A DNA stretch of 64,000 nt. It comes from JTS-RE37 sp041744575 (GTDB taxonomy: Bacteria; Bacteroidota; Bacteroidia; Flavobacteriales; Flavobacteriaceae). Made by a program: the position numbers and the translations under genes. The notes beneath the pieces were generated by a model. That model saw only the letters and a list, made by a program, of their open reading frames with translations. It had not been told where the DNA came from and did no database searches. This document shows positions 19,171 through 28,482 of the stretch, piece by piece (positions within the stretch are counted from its first letter, which is position 1; each line of letters opens with the position of its first letter). Location of the stretch: NCBI GenBank assembly GCA_041744575.1, contig JBGTKP010000008.1, positions 62,001-126,000 on the forward strand. The letters run 5' to 3'.

Positions 19171-19980
19171 ATGAATGGTAAAAAGATATTGTTTGTATCT
19201 TCAGAGTTAGTGCCCTACCTCCCCGAAAATGAAGTTTCATTAATGTCTTACGAAGCACCAAGGATGGTCAACAGCAATGGGGGCCAGATCCGGATATTTA
19301 TGCCCCGATATGGAAATATAAATGAACGCCGGCACCAGCTCCACGAAGTAATACGACTATCAGGAATGAACCTGGTTATCAATGATATGGACATGCCATT
19401 GATTATTAAAGTGGCTTCTATTCCCAGAGAACGGATCCAGGTATATTTTATTGATAACGATGAATATTTCAAGCGGAAGGCGACCTTCGCTGATGAAAAT
19501 GGCACCCTTTTTCCTGACAATGATGAGAGAGCTATTTTCTTTGCAAAAGGCGTCGTTGAAACGGTCAAAAAACTGAACTGGTCTCCGGACATCATCCATG
19601 TACAGGGATGGATGGCGTCGCTGCTCCCCCTTTACCTGAGGTCTTATTATAAAGATGAGCCCCTGTTTGCGGACAGTAAGATCGTCACTTCAATTTATGG
19701 CAGGAGTTTTGAAGGAAATCTGGACATGGATATGAAGAAGAAGATAGCATTTGACGGGATCAGTGAAACCCATATTGAGCACCTTACCGCTCCCAGCTAT
19801 AATAATTTGTTAAAAGTTGCCGTAGATTTTTCCGATGCGGTAATTTTAGCCGCAGAAGACATTCCTAAAGATTTGCAGGATTACATTACCAATCTTCAAA
19901 AACCTGTATTGCCTTACGTTTCTATCCAAGAATTTGAGGATGCATATGCCCAATTTTACAATGCTGAAGTCTTAAATTAA
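19171..19980 (+). CDS. Glycogen/starch synthase N-terminal domain protein (GT5)
   Basis: 269 residues covering only the N-terminal (GT5) Rossmann domain: KILFVSSELVPYLP at the start, IRIFMPRYG, DNDEYFKRKATF, DIIHVQGWMASLLPLYL. A complete GlgA has a second, nucleotide-binding GT1 domain that is missing here; the protein ends with a normal stop and there is no remnant downstream. The usual KxGGL substrate motif is also absent (ENEVSLMSYEAPRM occupies that place). It may be a regulatory or degenerate relative. The DUF4270 gene follows after 5 bases, so the two are probably co-transcribed. Confidence 0.85.
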   Translation: MNGKKILFVSSELVPYLPENEVSLMSYEAPRMVNSNGGQIRIFMPRYGNINERRHQLHEVIRLSGMNLVINDMDMPLIIKVASIPRERIQVYFIDNDEYFKRKATFADENGTLFPDNDERAIFFAKGVVETVKKLNWSPDIIHVQGWMASLLPLYLRSYYKDEPLFADSKIVTSIYGRSFEGNLDMDMKKKIAFDGISETHIEHLTAPSYNNLLKVAVDFSDAVILAAEDIPKDLQDYITNLQKPVLPYVSIQEFEDAYAQFYNAEVLN

Positions 19981-19985
19981 TCTGC

Positions 19986-21824
19986 ATGAAATTATTGAAA
20001 TCGCCCTCGTTTACCGGGGTTTTAATATGTTTATTAACCTTGGCTGGAATCTCCTGTGACCAGGACTTAACTACCATCGGAGACACCGTCGTAGGCGGAG
20101 AACCCTTTACCACGGGAAAGGCCTCCTATGATGTCTTTGCCTATAATAAAAAGGTAGAAGCCGTACAGACCAACAAATTACCACTCTACCAACTCGGGGT
20201 ATTTGACGACCCCGTTTATGGAAGGACAGAGGCCAGCATTACCTCCCAGGTCCGGTTTCAGGTTTCAGGGGGTGCCAGCGCTGCAAACCCTACCTTTGGC
20301 ATCTATTCACAACAAACAGAAGATAATTCAGCTTCTGATGAAAATGCTTCAACCATTGAGGAAAATGAGACACTGAAAGAAGTGATCCTGTACATCCCTT
20401 ATTTAAGAAGTTCAAATGCGGACAGGGATCTTGACGGGGTGGCCAATGATTTCGATGCCGATCCGGATGATGGCAGCAGTGATAGTGACGGTGACGGCCT
20501 GACGGATATTGACGAACGACGCCTTGGCACCAACCCATTGAACGAAGATACCGACGGGGATGGAGTAAAGGATAATGTTGACGAGGACTCCCCTGCCAAC
20601 CGGTATCCCGTCAAAAGAGACCTGGACAGTATCTATGGTAACAGAGAGGTGCCTTTTACACTGAAAGTGGAACGGTCGACCTATTTTCTGAGGGATCTTG
20701 ATCCGGATGCCAACTTTCAGGAGTCTCAGGAATATTATTCAACCCAGCAATTCTCCCCAACCTTTGTTTCAGATCTGTTTTTTGAAGGAGAGGTTTCTAT
20801 ATCAGATGAGCAGACCCTTATCTTCACCAGTGATGACCCCGATACCGAAGAGGATGAATCTCTGGAAGCGCCACAGATTATAGAACCTGGGATCCGTGTG
20901 TCCCTGGATGCCGATTTTTTTCAGACCAATTTCCTGGATAAGGAAGGACAGCCAGAATTGCTTAGTATCACCAATTTTAATGAGTTTTTCAGGGGGATCC
21001 ACCTAAGTATAACCCCAGGCACCGAAGACATCATGCTACTCCTCGATCTGACGGCCGCCACAATTACATTGAATTATGAATATGACAAGGCGGAGGACGG
21101 AGAAGTAGTGAAGGAGATAGGTAACTATGCCCTGAATTTGATTACAGGCGGTGGAAATGGTGTGATTAACGGCAATGCAGTAAATACACTGGTCAACGAA
21201 AATTTTCCTCCGGAATTGCTCGATAATATTGATACGGGTGAGAATGCCGAGAGAATATTTCTTAAGGGCGGGGTGGGATCTTTTGCGGAGATCCGTTTAT
21301 TTGATGAGAATAACGGACAGGATATTATCAACGAAATAAAATCGAAGAACTGGATCATAAATGAGGCCAATCTGGTATTTTACATAGACAGGGAAACCTT
21401 GGATAATGCCGGCCAGGGTATAGAACCTCCCCGACTTTACCTCTACAATGCAGATACCAATCGGCCCTTGTATAATCAGGATACTGAGTTTTCCGTCGCA
21501 GAGAATGCTTTTGGCCTGTATCTCAATTATGGTGGATTCATTGAAAAAGTCGATGGGAAAGGGGTTACCTATGCTGTCGGTATTACAGACTATATTAATA
21601 ATCTTGTGGTCCGGGATTCTGCGAATGCAACTCTGGGACTCACCATTACCCCGGATATAAGGCTTACAGGAGCCACCAAGGCACTGCTCTCAGGAGAGGT
21701 AGAAATGGAACTGCCGGTCAGTGCCAATATCAGTCCCTTGGGGACCATACTTTACGGAAGCAATGTGCCTGTAAGTGATGATAAACGCCTTAAACTGGAG
21801 ATTTTCTACACAGAGACCAATTAA
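19986..21824 (+). CDS. DUF4270 family lipoprotein with calcium-binding type 3 repeats
   Basis: 612 residues, lipoprotein with lipid-modified C24 (LAGISC). The body is DUF4270, a Bacteroidota surface family of unknown function. Residues about 145-201 form Asp-rich thrombospondin type 3 repeats (DRDLDGVANDFD, SDSDGDGLTDIDE, EDTDGDGVKDN), which bind calcium in other proteins. They interrupt the DUF4270 domain, which looks like an insertion between beta strands. It follows the GT5-like gene and precedes glmS. Confidence 0.85.
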   Translation: MKLLKSPSFTGVLICLLTLAGISCDQDLTTIGDTVVGGEPFTTGKASYDVFAYNKKVEAVQTNKLPLYQLGVFDDPVYGRTEASITSQVRFQVSGGASAANPTFGIYSQQTEDNSASDENASTIEENETLKEVILYIPYLRSSNADRDLDGVANDFDADPDDGSSDSDGDGLTDIDERRLGTNPLNEDTDGDGVKDNVDEDSPANRYPVKRDLDSIYGNREVPFTLKVERSTYFLRDLDPDANFQESQEYYSTQQFSPTFVSDLFFEGEVSISDEQTLIFTSDDPDTEEDESLEAPQIIEPGIRVSLDADFFQTNFLDKEGQPELLSITNFNEFFRGIHLSITPGTEDIMLLLDLTAATITLNYEYDKAEDGEVVKEIGNYALNLITGGGNGVINGNAVNTLVNENFPPELLDNIDTGENAERIFLKGGVGSFAEIRLFDENNGQDIINEIKSKNWIINEANLVFYIDRETLDNAGQGIEPPRLYLYNADTNRPLYNQDTEFSVAENAFGLYLNYGGFIEKVDGKGVTYAVGITDYINNLVVRDSANATLGLTITPDIRLTGATKALLSGEVEMELPVSANISPLGTILYGSNVPVSDDKRLKLEIFYTETN

Positions 21825-21864
21825 TAGATTCCCCACGCATACCACTTAAATAATATTTTCGTTA

Positions 21865-21872
21865 TAGCTTTG
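21865..21872 (+). promoter_or_regulatory. -7 promoter element of glmS
   Basis: TAGCTTTG matches TAnnTTTG. It lies 62 bases upstream of the glmS ATG and argues against starting the protein at the in-frame TTG at 21878. Confidence 0.55.
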
Positions 21873-21934
21873 ACGTTTTGGAGCAGGGCCGGATGATTGT
21901 CTATCCCCGTGGATTCAGCAAAATTTTTATATAT

Positions 21935-23782
21935 ATGTGCGGTATAGTAGGATATATAGGCCACCGGGAAGCCTACCCGATAATTATGAAAGGCTTAAGA
22001 AGACTGGAGTACCGTGGGTATGACAGTGCCGGGATTGCCCTTTATGACGGCCAGGTGATTAACCTTGCCAAGACCAAAGGCAAAGTAGAGGTATTACAGA
22101 CAAAGTCTGAAAAGACCATTCCACTGCAGGGCAAACTAGGGATTGGCCACACGCGATGGGCTACCCATGGAGTGCCGAATGATGTTAATTCACATCCGCA
22201 TTATTCCAATTCCGGAGATTTGGTGATTATTCATAATGGGATCATTGAGAATTATGAATCCATTAAAAAGGAGTTAACCAAAAGGGGATATCATTTCGTC
22301 TCAGATACGGATACCGAGGTATTGGTCAACCTCATTGAAGAAATCCAGAAAAAGGAGAATGTAAAACTCGGTAAGGCAGTACAGATAGCCCTGAATCAAG
22401 TTGTGGGGGCCTATGCAATTGCTGTCTTTGACAAAAAGAAACCCAATGAAATAGTGGTAGCCAAACTAGGGAGTCCGTTGGCAATTGGGATAGGGGAGAA
22501 CGAATTCTTTATAGCTTCGGATGCCACCCCCTTTATAGAATTCACACAGAACGCGGTGTATCTTGAGGATGAAGAAATGGCCATCCTGAGACTTGGGAAG
22601 GAACTGAAGTTGCGAAAGATCAAAGATGATACCATTGCCTATCCGATGGTGCAGGAGCTTCAAATGAACCTGGAGGAGATAGAAAAGGGAGGCTACGATC
22701 ACTTTATGCTGAAGGAGATTTTTGAACAGCCACGTGCCATTAAAGATACATATCGCGGCAGGCTTCGCGTAAACCAGGGCATCGTAAAAATGGCGGGAGT
22801 TGATGAAAACCTCGGCAAATTCATGAATGCCAACAGAATTATTATTATTGCCTGCGGGACGTCCTGGCATGCAGGTCTTGTCGCTGAATATATCTTTGAG
22901 GACCTGGCACGGATCCCGGTCGAAGTGGAATACGCCTCCGAATTTCGTTATAGGAACCCTGTGATCACTACGAAGGATGTGGTCATTGCCATTTCACAAT
23001 CAGGAGAAACAGCGGATACCCTTGCGGCCATCAAACTGGCAAAAGAAATGGGGGCCTTTGTATTTGGGGTTTGCAATGTTGTGGGATCGTCCATAGCAAG
23101 AGAAACCCATGCCGGTGCCTACACCCATGCTGGCCCTGAGATCGGTGTGGCATCCACAAAGGCATTCACCACCCAAATCACCATCCTCACCCTGCTGGCA
23201 CTCAAACTCGCAAAGGAGAAAGGGGAGATGTCAGAATCAACTTTTCACGAGTACCTGACCGAACTCGAAAATATTCCAGCTAAAGTACAATTGGCCCTGG
23301 CTTCTAATCCTTTGGTGGAGATTGTGGCAGAAGCGTATAAAAATTCTGAAAATTGTCTTTATCTGGGCAGGGGTTTCAACTTTCCTGTAGCGCTGGAAGG
23401 TGCGTTAAAACTGAAGGAAATTAGTTATATCCACGCCGAAGGTTACCCTGCAGCAGAGATGAAACACGGTCCTATAGCCCTTATTGATGAGCAAATGCCG
23501 GTCATTGTGATAGCCACTAAAAGAGGGCACTATGAAAAAGTAGTGAGTAATATTCAGGAGATAAAGTCGAGAAAGGGCAAAATTATTGCCATTGTTACGG
23601 AAGGAGATAGCCAGGTGCGGGAGCTGGCTGACCACGTCATTGAGGTGCCCGAGACAATGGAATGCCTCACCCCTCTTCTGACGACAATTCCCCTTCAACT
23701 TCTGTCCTATCATATAGCTGTAATGAGAGGCTGTAATGTTGATCAGCCAAGAAACCTGGCCAAATCTGTCACGGTAGAATAA
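21935..23782 (+). CDS. glmS: Glutamine-fructose-6-phosphate aminotransferase (isomerizing)
   Basis: 615 residues from the ATG at 21935; makes glucosamine-6-phosphate for peptidoglycan and lipopolysaccharide. The start is fixed by MCGIVGYIG: Cys2 must be N-terminal as the glutaminase nucleophile. A class II glutaminase domain (to about 240) is followed by two SIS domains (ACGTSWHAG, ISQSGETADT, ASTKAFTTQ). The C-terminus PRNLAKSVTVE is canonical. No glmS ribozyme is seen upstream. Confidence 0.97.
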   Translation: MCGIVGYIGHREAYPIIMKGLRRLEYRGYDSAGIALYDGQVINLAKTKGKVEVLQTKSEKTIPLQGKLGIGHTRWATHGVPNDVNSHPHYSNSGDLVIIHNGIIENYESIKKELTKRGYHFVSDTDTEVLVNLIEEIQKKENVKLGKAVQIALNQVVGAYAIAVFDKKKPNEIVVAKLGSPLAIGIGENEFFIASDATPFIEFTQNAVYLEDEEMAILRLGKELKLRKIKDDTIAYPMVQELQMNLEEIEKGGYDHFMLKEIFEQPRAIKDTYRGRLRVNQGIVKMAGVDENLGKFMNANRIIIIACGTSWHAGLVAEYIFEDLARIPVEVEYASEFRYRNPVITTKDVVIAISQSGETADTLAAIKLAKEMGAFVFGVCNVVGSSIARETHAGAYTHAGPEIGVASTKAFTTQITILTLLALKLAKEKGEMSESTFHEYLTELENIPAKVQLALASNPLVEIVAEAYKNSENCLYLGRGFNFPVALEGALKLKEISYIHAEGYPAAEMKHGPIALIDEQMPVIVIATKRGHYEKVVSNIQEIKSRKGKIIAIVTEGDSQVRELADHVIEVPETMECLTPLLTTIPLQLLSYHIAVMRGCNVDQPRNLAKSVTVE

Positions 23783-23802
23783 CCCGCCTTTATTGTTGAA
23801 CT

Positions 23803-23844
23803 AATGCCAACGGGCGATCAATAAATTGGTTGCCCGTTGGCATT
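23803..23844 (+). terminator. Strong inverted repeat after glmS
   Basis: AATGCCAACGGGC (23803-23815) is perfectly complementary to GCCCGTTGGCATT (23832-23844); wobble pairs extend the stem inward to a 4-base loop. There is only a weak T-rich stretch after it (CCTTTTG), so it may be a terminator or an mRNA-stabilising 3' hairpin. Confidence 0.6.
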
Positions 23845-23986
23845 CCTGCCTTTTGTGGATGCAAAGTCCGGACGGGAGATTCCGGCGTTTTACTATGCAT
23901 GCATCATTTTTTCATTTTTTGAAATCCGATTTAAAAAAACGGTATCTTGCTATTGAACTCGATACTTAACTTAATCCAAAATAAGA

Positions 23987-26746
23987 ATGAGAACAATACT
24001 CTTGTTGTCTTTTCTATTGTGCGGAATGGGAGCTTTTGCACAAACAGTAATCAGAGGAAATGTAACTGATGAAAACGGGAGCCCTGTTCTGGGGGCCAAT
24101 ATTATCATCATAGGCAAGACTGTTGGCACTACTACTGATTTTGATGGAAATTTTACCCTGGAAACCTCTGAGCCCATGCCCTTTCAATTGCGGATAACCA
24201 GTATTGGTTTTGCGGAGGCCACCGAGGAGATCACCTCTGCCGATCAGACGGTATCCATCGTACTTCAGGAGACTCAAACCTTTTTGGACGAAATTGTGGT
24301 TTCCGCATCGAGAACCCCGGAAAGGATTTTTGAATCACCTGTGACCGTAGAACGGCTGGACATTAAGAGTATACAGGCCGCCGCCGCACCGACCTTTTAT
24401 GATGCTCTGGAAAATCTCAAGGGAATTGATTTAAACACGAGCAGTCTCACTTTTAAGTCTGTCAATACCCGTGGTTTTGCCACTTTTGCAAATAATCGGT
24501 TTATGCAGTTGGTGGATGGGATGGACAACTCTTCTCCCGCCCTTAACTTCCCACTTGGCAATCTTTTGGGGATGTCTGAACTTGATGTCAATACGGTAGA
24601 ACTTCTCCCCGGAGCGTCTTCGGCTTTGTATGGCGCCAATGCTTTTAATGGGATTATGTTTATGACAAGCAAAAGTCCATTTGACCATACCGGCATCAGC
24701 TTTTATGGGAAAACGGGGATTACCTCCAGTATGAATGCCGGAGATAATACTTTTGCCGATGTAGGCATCAGGGCTGCGTATGCCTTTAGTGAGACTTTTG
24801 CTGCCAAGGCTTCAGTTTCTTTCTTAAAAGGCACGGAGTGGTTCGCGACAGACTATTCTGATTTTTCCAACCCGGGTTTGATCAGAATGGATCCGGCCTA
24901 CAACGGGTTGAATATTTACGGGGATGAGGTAGGAACGACCCTCGATTTCGATCAGATCGCCGCAGAAAACCTGCCCATTCCCGTGGCCACAAATTTCGGG
25001 ACGGCCAGGGTAACCAGAACAGGCTACGAGGAGCGGGATCTTCTGGACTATGATGCGGAGAGCCTGAAAGCAGATTTTGCCCTTCATTTCAAGCCCTGGG
25101 CAAATGATTTTGAAATTGTCTGGAATTCCAAACTGGGTAGAGGGAATACGATTTACCAGGGAGCCAACAGGTATGCTATCAAAGATTTTTTTATGCAACA
25201 GCATAAACTTGAAATACGCAATAGCAAATTTTTTGTCAGAGGATATACCACTGCCGAAAAAGCAGGCAACTCTTATGACACCAGGTTTACCGCCATCAAC
25301 ATCAACAGGGCATGGAAATCAGACCGCCAATGGTTCACAGACTATGCCGGCGCATATCTGGGGGCAAGATTCCTCAATCCTGCCGTATCAGAAGCGGATG
25401 GGCATGCTATCGCCAGACAGGCTGCAGATACCGGGAGATTCGAGCCGGGGTCCACCCAATTTAACAATGCGTTGAACCGGATCACCTCTGACGGGGATCT
25501 GACCACAGGCTCCAAATTCAGCGATAATTCCAAAATTTACCATGTGGATGCCAATTATAATTTTGCGCATCTGACATCGGCCATTGCAGACTTTATGATC
25601 GGAGGTTCCTGGAGAGAATATTCCCTCAATTCTGAGGGAACTATTTATACGGACAATGACGGTCCGATAGATTATAATGAATACGGTGCTTATGTGCAGG
25701 TTCAAAGGAAATTGATTGAGGACCGGCTCAAATTTACCGGCTCTATTCGGTACGACAAATCCGAGTTCTTTGACGGCTTCTTCTCTCCAAGGGTGTCTCT
25801 GGTCTACGCTGTGGATGATTCCAAACAACACAACCTCCGGGCTTCCTACCAAACCGGGTTCAGAAATCCCACCACCCAGGATCTATTTATCGGACTCAAT
25901 GCCGGTGCCGCCATTCTTGTAGGATCCGCCCCGGACAATCTCAACAGGTACACTTCGCCGGAACTCATTTTAAGTACCATTGGACAGAATGTTGTAGGCG
26001 CGCCCACGGTGAGCGTCTCAGGGGGTCAGGCTTACACCAACGCTTTCAGCCTCGAGTCGGTTAATGCCGGAGCTCCCCAGGCCACGAATGTAGGACTGGT
26101 ACAACCGGAGCAGATTACGGCTTATGAATTGGGATACAGGGGGATCATAGGTAAAATCAGCATCGACCTGAATGGATATTATAACTCCTACGAGGATTTT
26201 ATTTCCAACAAAACTGTGATAGTACCCTTATATGGCCAGGCAGGAGATAACGCCTTATCTCTTCTGGCGCTGCAGAACGGCGACTTCCAGCCCTTTCAGA
26301 CTTATACGAACAGCACTGCGGATATCAGCTCTTATGGGGGTGGCATTGGTGTTACAATGAAGGTGCTCGGAAATTTTGATCTGGGCATGAACTATACTTA
26401 TGCCAAACTGGATTTTACGGAAGATAGCGACCCCGGATTTGAGCCTGGTTTCAACACCCCGGAACATAAAGTAAAAGCCTCTTTCGGGAATACCGAGCTC
26501 TTTAAAAATTTTGGATTTAATTTCAATTACCGATGGAATGACTGGTATCTGTGGCAGGCATCGTTTGCGGATGGCTACCTGCCTTCCAGAAATATTTTTG
26601 ACGCCCAGGTGAACTTTGGTGTACCTGCCATCAAATCGGTTTTTAAAATCGGTGGCTCCAATATTTTCGGAGAAGAATATGTGAGTGCGCCTGGGGCAGG
26701 AACCGTGGGTGCCCAATACTACATCTCCTGGACCATCAACCAGTAA
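23987..26746 (+). CDS. TonB-dependent receptor with carboxypeptidase-like domain
   Basis: 919 residues: signal peptide ending GAFAQ, carboxypeptidase-regulatory-like domain (about 21-95: VIRGNVTDENGSPVLGANI, GTTTDFDGNFTL), TonB-box-like LDEIVVSASR, plug (VNTRGFATFANNRF, VELLPGASSALYGANAFNGI), then the barrel. It is the CarboxypepD_reg-like type common in Bacteroidota. It is followed after 15 bases by an SGNH lipoprotein gene, so the pair is likely one operon and one uptake function. No SusD is present, so it is not a classical polysaccharide locus. Confidence 0.92.
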   Translation: MRTILLLSFLLCGMGAFAQTVIRGNVTDENGSPVLGANIIIIGKTVGTTTDFDGNFTLETSEPMPFQLRITSIGFAEATEEITSADQTVSIVLQETQTFLDEIVVSASRTPERIFESPVTVERLDIKSIQAAAAPTFYDALENLKGIDLNTSSLTFKSVNTRGFATFANNRFMQLVDGMDNSSPALNFPLGNLLGMSELDVNTVELLPGASSALYGANAFNGIMFMTSKSPFDHTGISFYGKTGITSSMNAGDNTFADVGIRAAYAFSETFAAKASVSFLKGTEWFATDYSDFSNPGLIRMDPAYNGLNIYGDEVGTTLDFDQIAAENLPIPVATNFGTARVTRTGYEERDLLDYDAESLKADFALHFKPWANDFEIVWNSKLGRGNTIYQGANRYAIKDFFMQQHKLEIRNSKFFVRGYTTAEKAGNSYDTRFTAININRAWKSDRQWFTDYAGAYLGARFLNPAVSEADGHAIARQAADTGRFEPGSTQFNNALNRITSDGDLTTGSKFSDNSKIYHVDANYNFAHLTSAIADFMIGGSWREYSLNSEGTIYTDNDGPIDYNEYGAYVQVQRKLIEDRLKFTGSIRYDKSEFFDGFFSPRVSLVYAVDDSKQHNLRASYQTGFRNPTTQDLFIGLNAGAAILVGSAPDNLNRYTSPELILSTIGQNVVGAPTVSVSGGQAYTNAFSLESVNAGAPQATNVGLVQPEQITAYELGYRGIIGKISIDLNGYYNSYEDFISNKTVIVPLYGQAGDNALSLLALQNGDFQPFQTYTNSTADISSYGGGIGVTMKVLGNFDLGMNYTYAKLDFTEDSDPGFEPGFNTPEHKVKASFGNTELFKNFGFNFNYRWNDWYLWQASFADGYLPSRNIFDAQVNFGVPAIKSVFKIGGSNIFGEEYVSAPGAGTVGAQYYISWTINQ

Positions 26747-26761
26747 TTAAATAAACGTGTT

Positions 26762-28288
26762 ATGAAAATCAGATATATCCCTTATTTTCTCCTTATCCTG
26801 CTGGCGATTGGAACCGCTTGCACCGATGACGACAATGTCCTGGCAACACCTTACATTCCCGACAGAGGGAACCCGGGACCCGGCCCGACGCCTCCAAACT
26901 ATACCAGCGGCAGCGCAGATTTCAGCACCTATGTGGCGATAGGAAACTCTTTAACTGCCGGGTATGCTGATGGGGCACTTTACATGGATGGCCAGGAAAA
27001 TTCATTCCCCAATATCCTTGCCGGACAATTTGCACTGGCAGGCGGAGGGGCCTTTGAACAACCGCTGGTAAACGATAATCTGGGTGGTCTGCTTCTTGGA
27101 GGGAACCAGATTACCAATAACCGCCTATTTTTTGACGTAACTTCTCAATTGCCAATGGTGGTCAATGGGACACCAACTACGGAAGTTTCGCAGGTGCTGT
27201 CAGGACCCTTCAACAATATGGGAATTCCGGGGGCCAAAAGTTTTCATCTCCTCGCCAACGGCTATGGAAATGTGGCCGGGGTGGCAAACGGCCTTGCCAA
27301 TCCTTTTTTTGCGAGGATTGCCTCCAGCCCGAATGCTTCGGTTCTTGAAGACGTCCTTGCACAGAATCCCACCTTTTTTACGCTTTGGATCGGATCGAAT
27401 GATGTATTGTCCTATGCGACCTCCGGAGGAGCAGGAGAAGATCATAACGTCACCGGAAATCTGGATCCCGCTACTTATGGGGGTAGTGATATCACCAATT
27501 CCACTGTCTTTGCCCAGGTATACGGGGGCATACTCACGGCTCTGTCCCAGTCTGCAAGCGGTGGGGTTGTGGTAAATATTCCCAATGTAACGGATGCTCC
27601 TTTTTTTACCACAGTTCCCTACAATCCAATACCCCTCGACGCCGGGACTGCCGCTTTTGTGAATAATGCATATACCGATTATAATAACGGCCTTCTGCTT
27701 GCCGAAGGAGGTACACTTATATCCTCCGAGGAACGTGCCCTTAGGACCATAAATTTCCAGGGTATTCCCAACAACGCAGTGGTGATTGTGGATGAGGATC
27801 TTACGGACCTGTCGGGATTGGGATTGCCTTCTTTAAGACAGGCTACGGAAGAAGACCTGTTGGTTTTGACTTCCAGGACCGTAATAGGCACCCTGGCAGA
27901 TCCTAACAATCCTACAAGTGTCTACGGTGTAGGGGTTGCTCTGCAAGATGAATTGGTACTTACCCCCCAGGAACAGACTGCTGTCGTAAATGCCACAACG
28001 GCATTCAACGGAACTATTGCAACGCTTGCCTCTCAGTTCAACTATGGTCTGTTTGATGCCAATGCCCTGTTGAATCAAATTGCGACCAATGGACTGAATA
28101 TTGGAGGCAACGCGGTAATAACAGATGATTATGTGACAGGCGGAGCCTTTTCCCTGGATGGGATCCATCCATCCCCCAGGGGATATGCCGTCACTGCCAA
28201 CGCCATTCTTGAGGTAGTCAACACTACTTATGGGGCCAACCTGCCAATGGTGAATCCAATTGAATACACGGGGCTGAATGTACAATAA
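26762..28288 (+). CDS. SGNH/GDSL hydrolase lipoprotein
   Basis: 508 residues; lipid-modified C20 (IGTAC) after a signal peptide, then a Gly/Pro linker. SGNH blocks: YVAIGNSLTAGYADG (Ser nucleophile), NMGIPGAKSF, WIGSNDVL (Asn), and C-terminal DGIHPSPRGYA (Asp-His). It should hydrolyse esters at the cell surface or in the periplasm. Tight spacing behind the TonB receptor suggests it releases a ligand (for example from a lipid or acetylated sugar) for import; the substrate is unknown. A terminator follows. Confidence 0.9.
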   Translation: MKIRYIPYFLLILLAIGTACTDDDNVLATPYIPDRGNPGPGPTPPNYTSGSADFSTYVAIGNSLTAGYADGALYMDGQENSFPNILAGQFALAGGGAFEQPLVNDNLGGLLLGGNQITNNRLFFDVTSQLPMVVNGTPTTEVSQVLSGPFNNMGIPGAKSFHLLANGYGNVAGVANGLANPFFARIASSPNASVLEDVLAQNPTFFTLWIGSNDVLSYATSGGAGEDHNVTGNLDPATYGGSDITNSTVFAQVYGGILTALSQSASGGVVVNIPNVTDAPFFTTVPYNPIPLDAGTAAFVNNAYTDYNNGLLLAEGGTLISSEERALRTINFQGIPNNAVVIVDEDLTDLSGLGLPSLRQATEEDLLVLTSRTVIGTLADPNNPTSVYGVGVALQDELVLTPQEQTAVVNATTAFNGTIATLASQFNYGLFDANALLNQIATNGLNIGGNAVITDDYVTGGAFSLDGIHPSPRGYAVTANAILEVVNTTYGANLPMVNPIEYTGLNVQ

Positions 28289-28317
28289 GTCACTTCTTAC
28301 CTCAATATAACACTCAT

Positions 28318-28350
28318 AAAAGCACTTCTTTCCCGGGAGTGCTTTTCCTT
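28318..28350 (+). terminator. Terminator after the receptor/SGNH operon
   Basis: AAAAGCACT (28318-28326) pairs with AGTGCTTTT (28338-28346), followed by a short pyrimidine-rich tail. Confidence 0.75.
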
Positions 28351-28394
28351 TAGATAATTTGAGTGAAAATTCACTTTTTTAAAGCTTTATGCCT

Positions 28395-28402
28395 TATATT
28401 TG
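28395..28402 (+). promoter_or_regulatory. -7 promoter element of atpD
   Basis: TATATTTG matches TAnnTTTG, 80 bases upstream of the atpD ATG. No TTG at the expected -33 spacing. Confidence 0.55.
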
Positions 28403-28482
28403 CACCCGGAAAAAACCACCTCTTTCAAAACTTTACGGTTCGTTTTCCGAAAAGATGTAACCATATATAATATCCTTGAGCA

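Noticed and set aside
21878..21934. Longer start for GlmS at TTG 21878
   Set aside because: Cys2 after the initiator Met must be N-terminal for glutaminase activity, which fixes the start at 21935.
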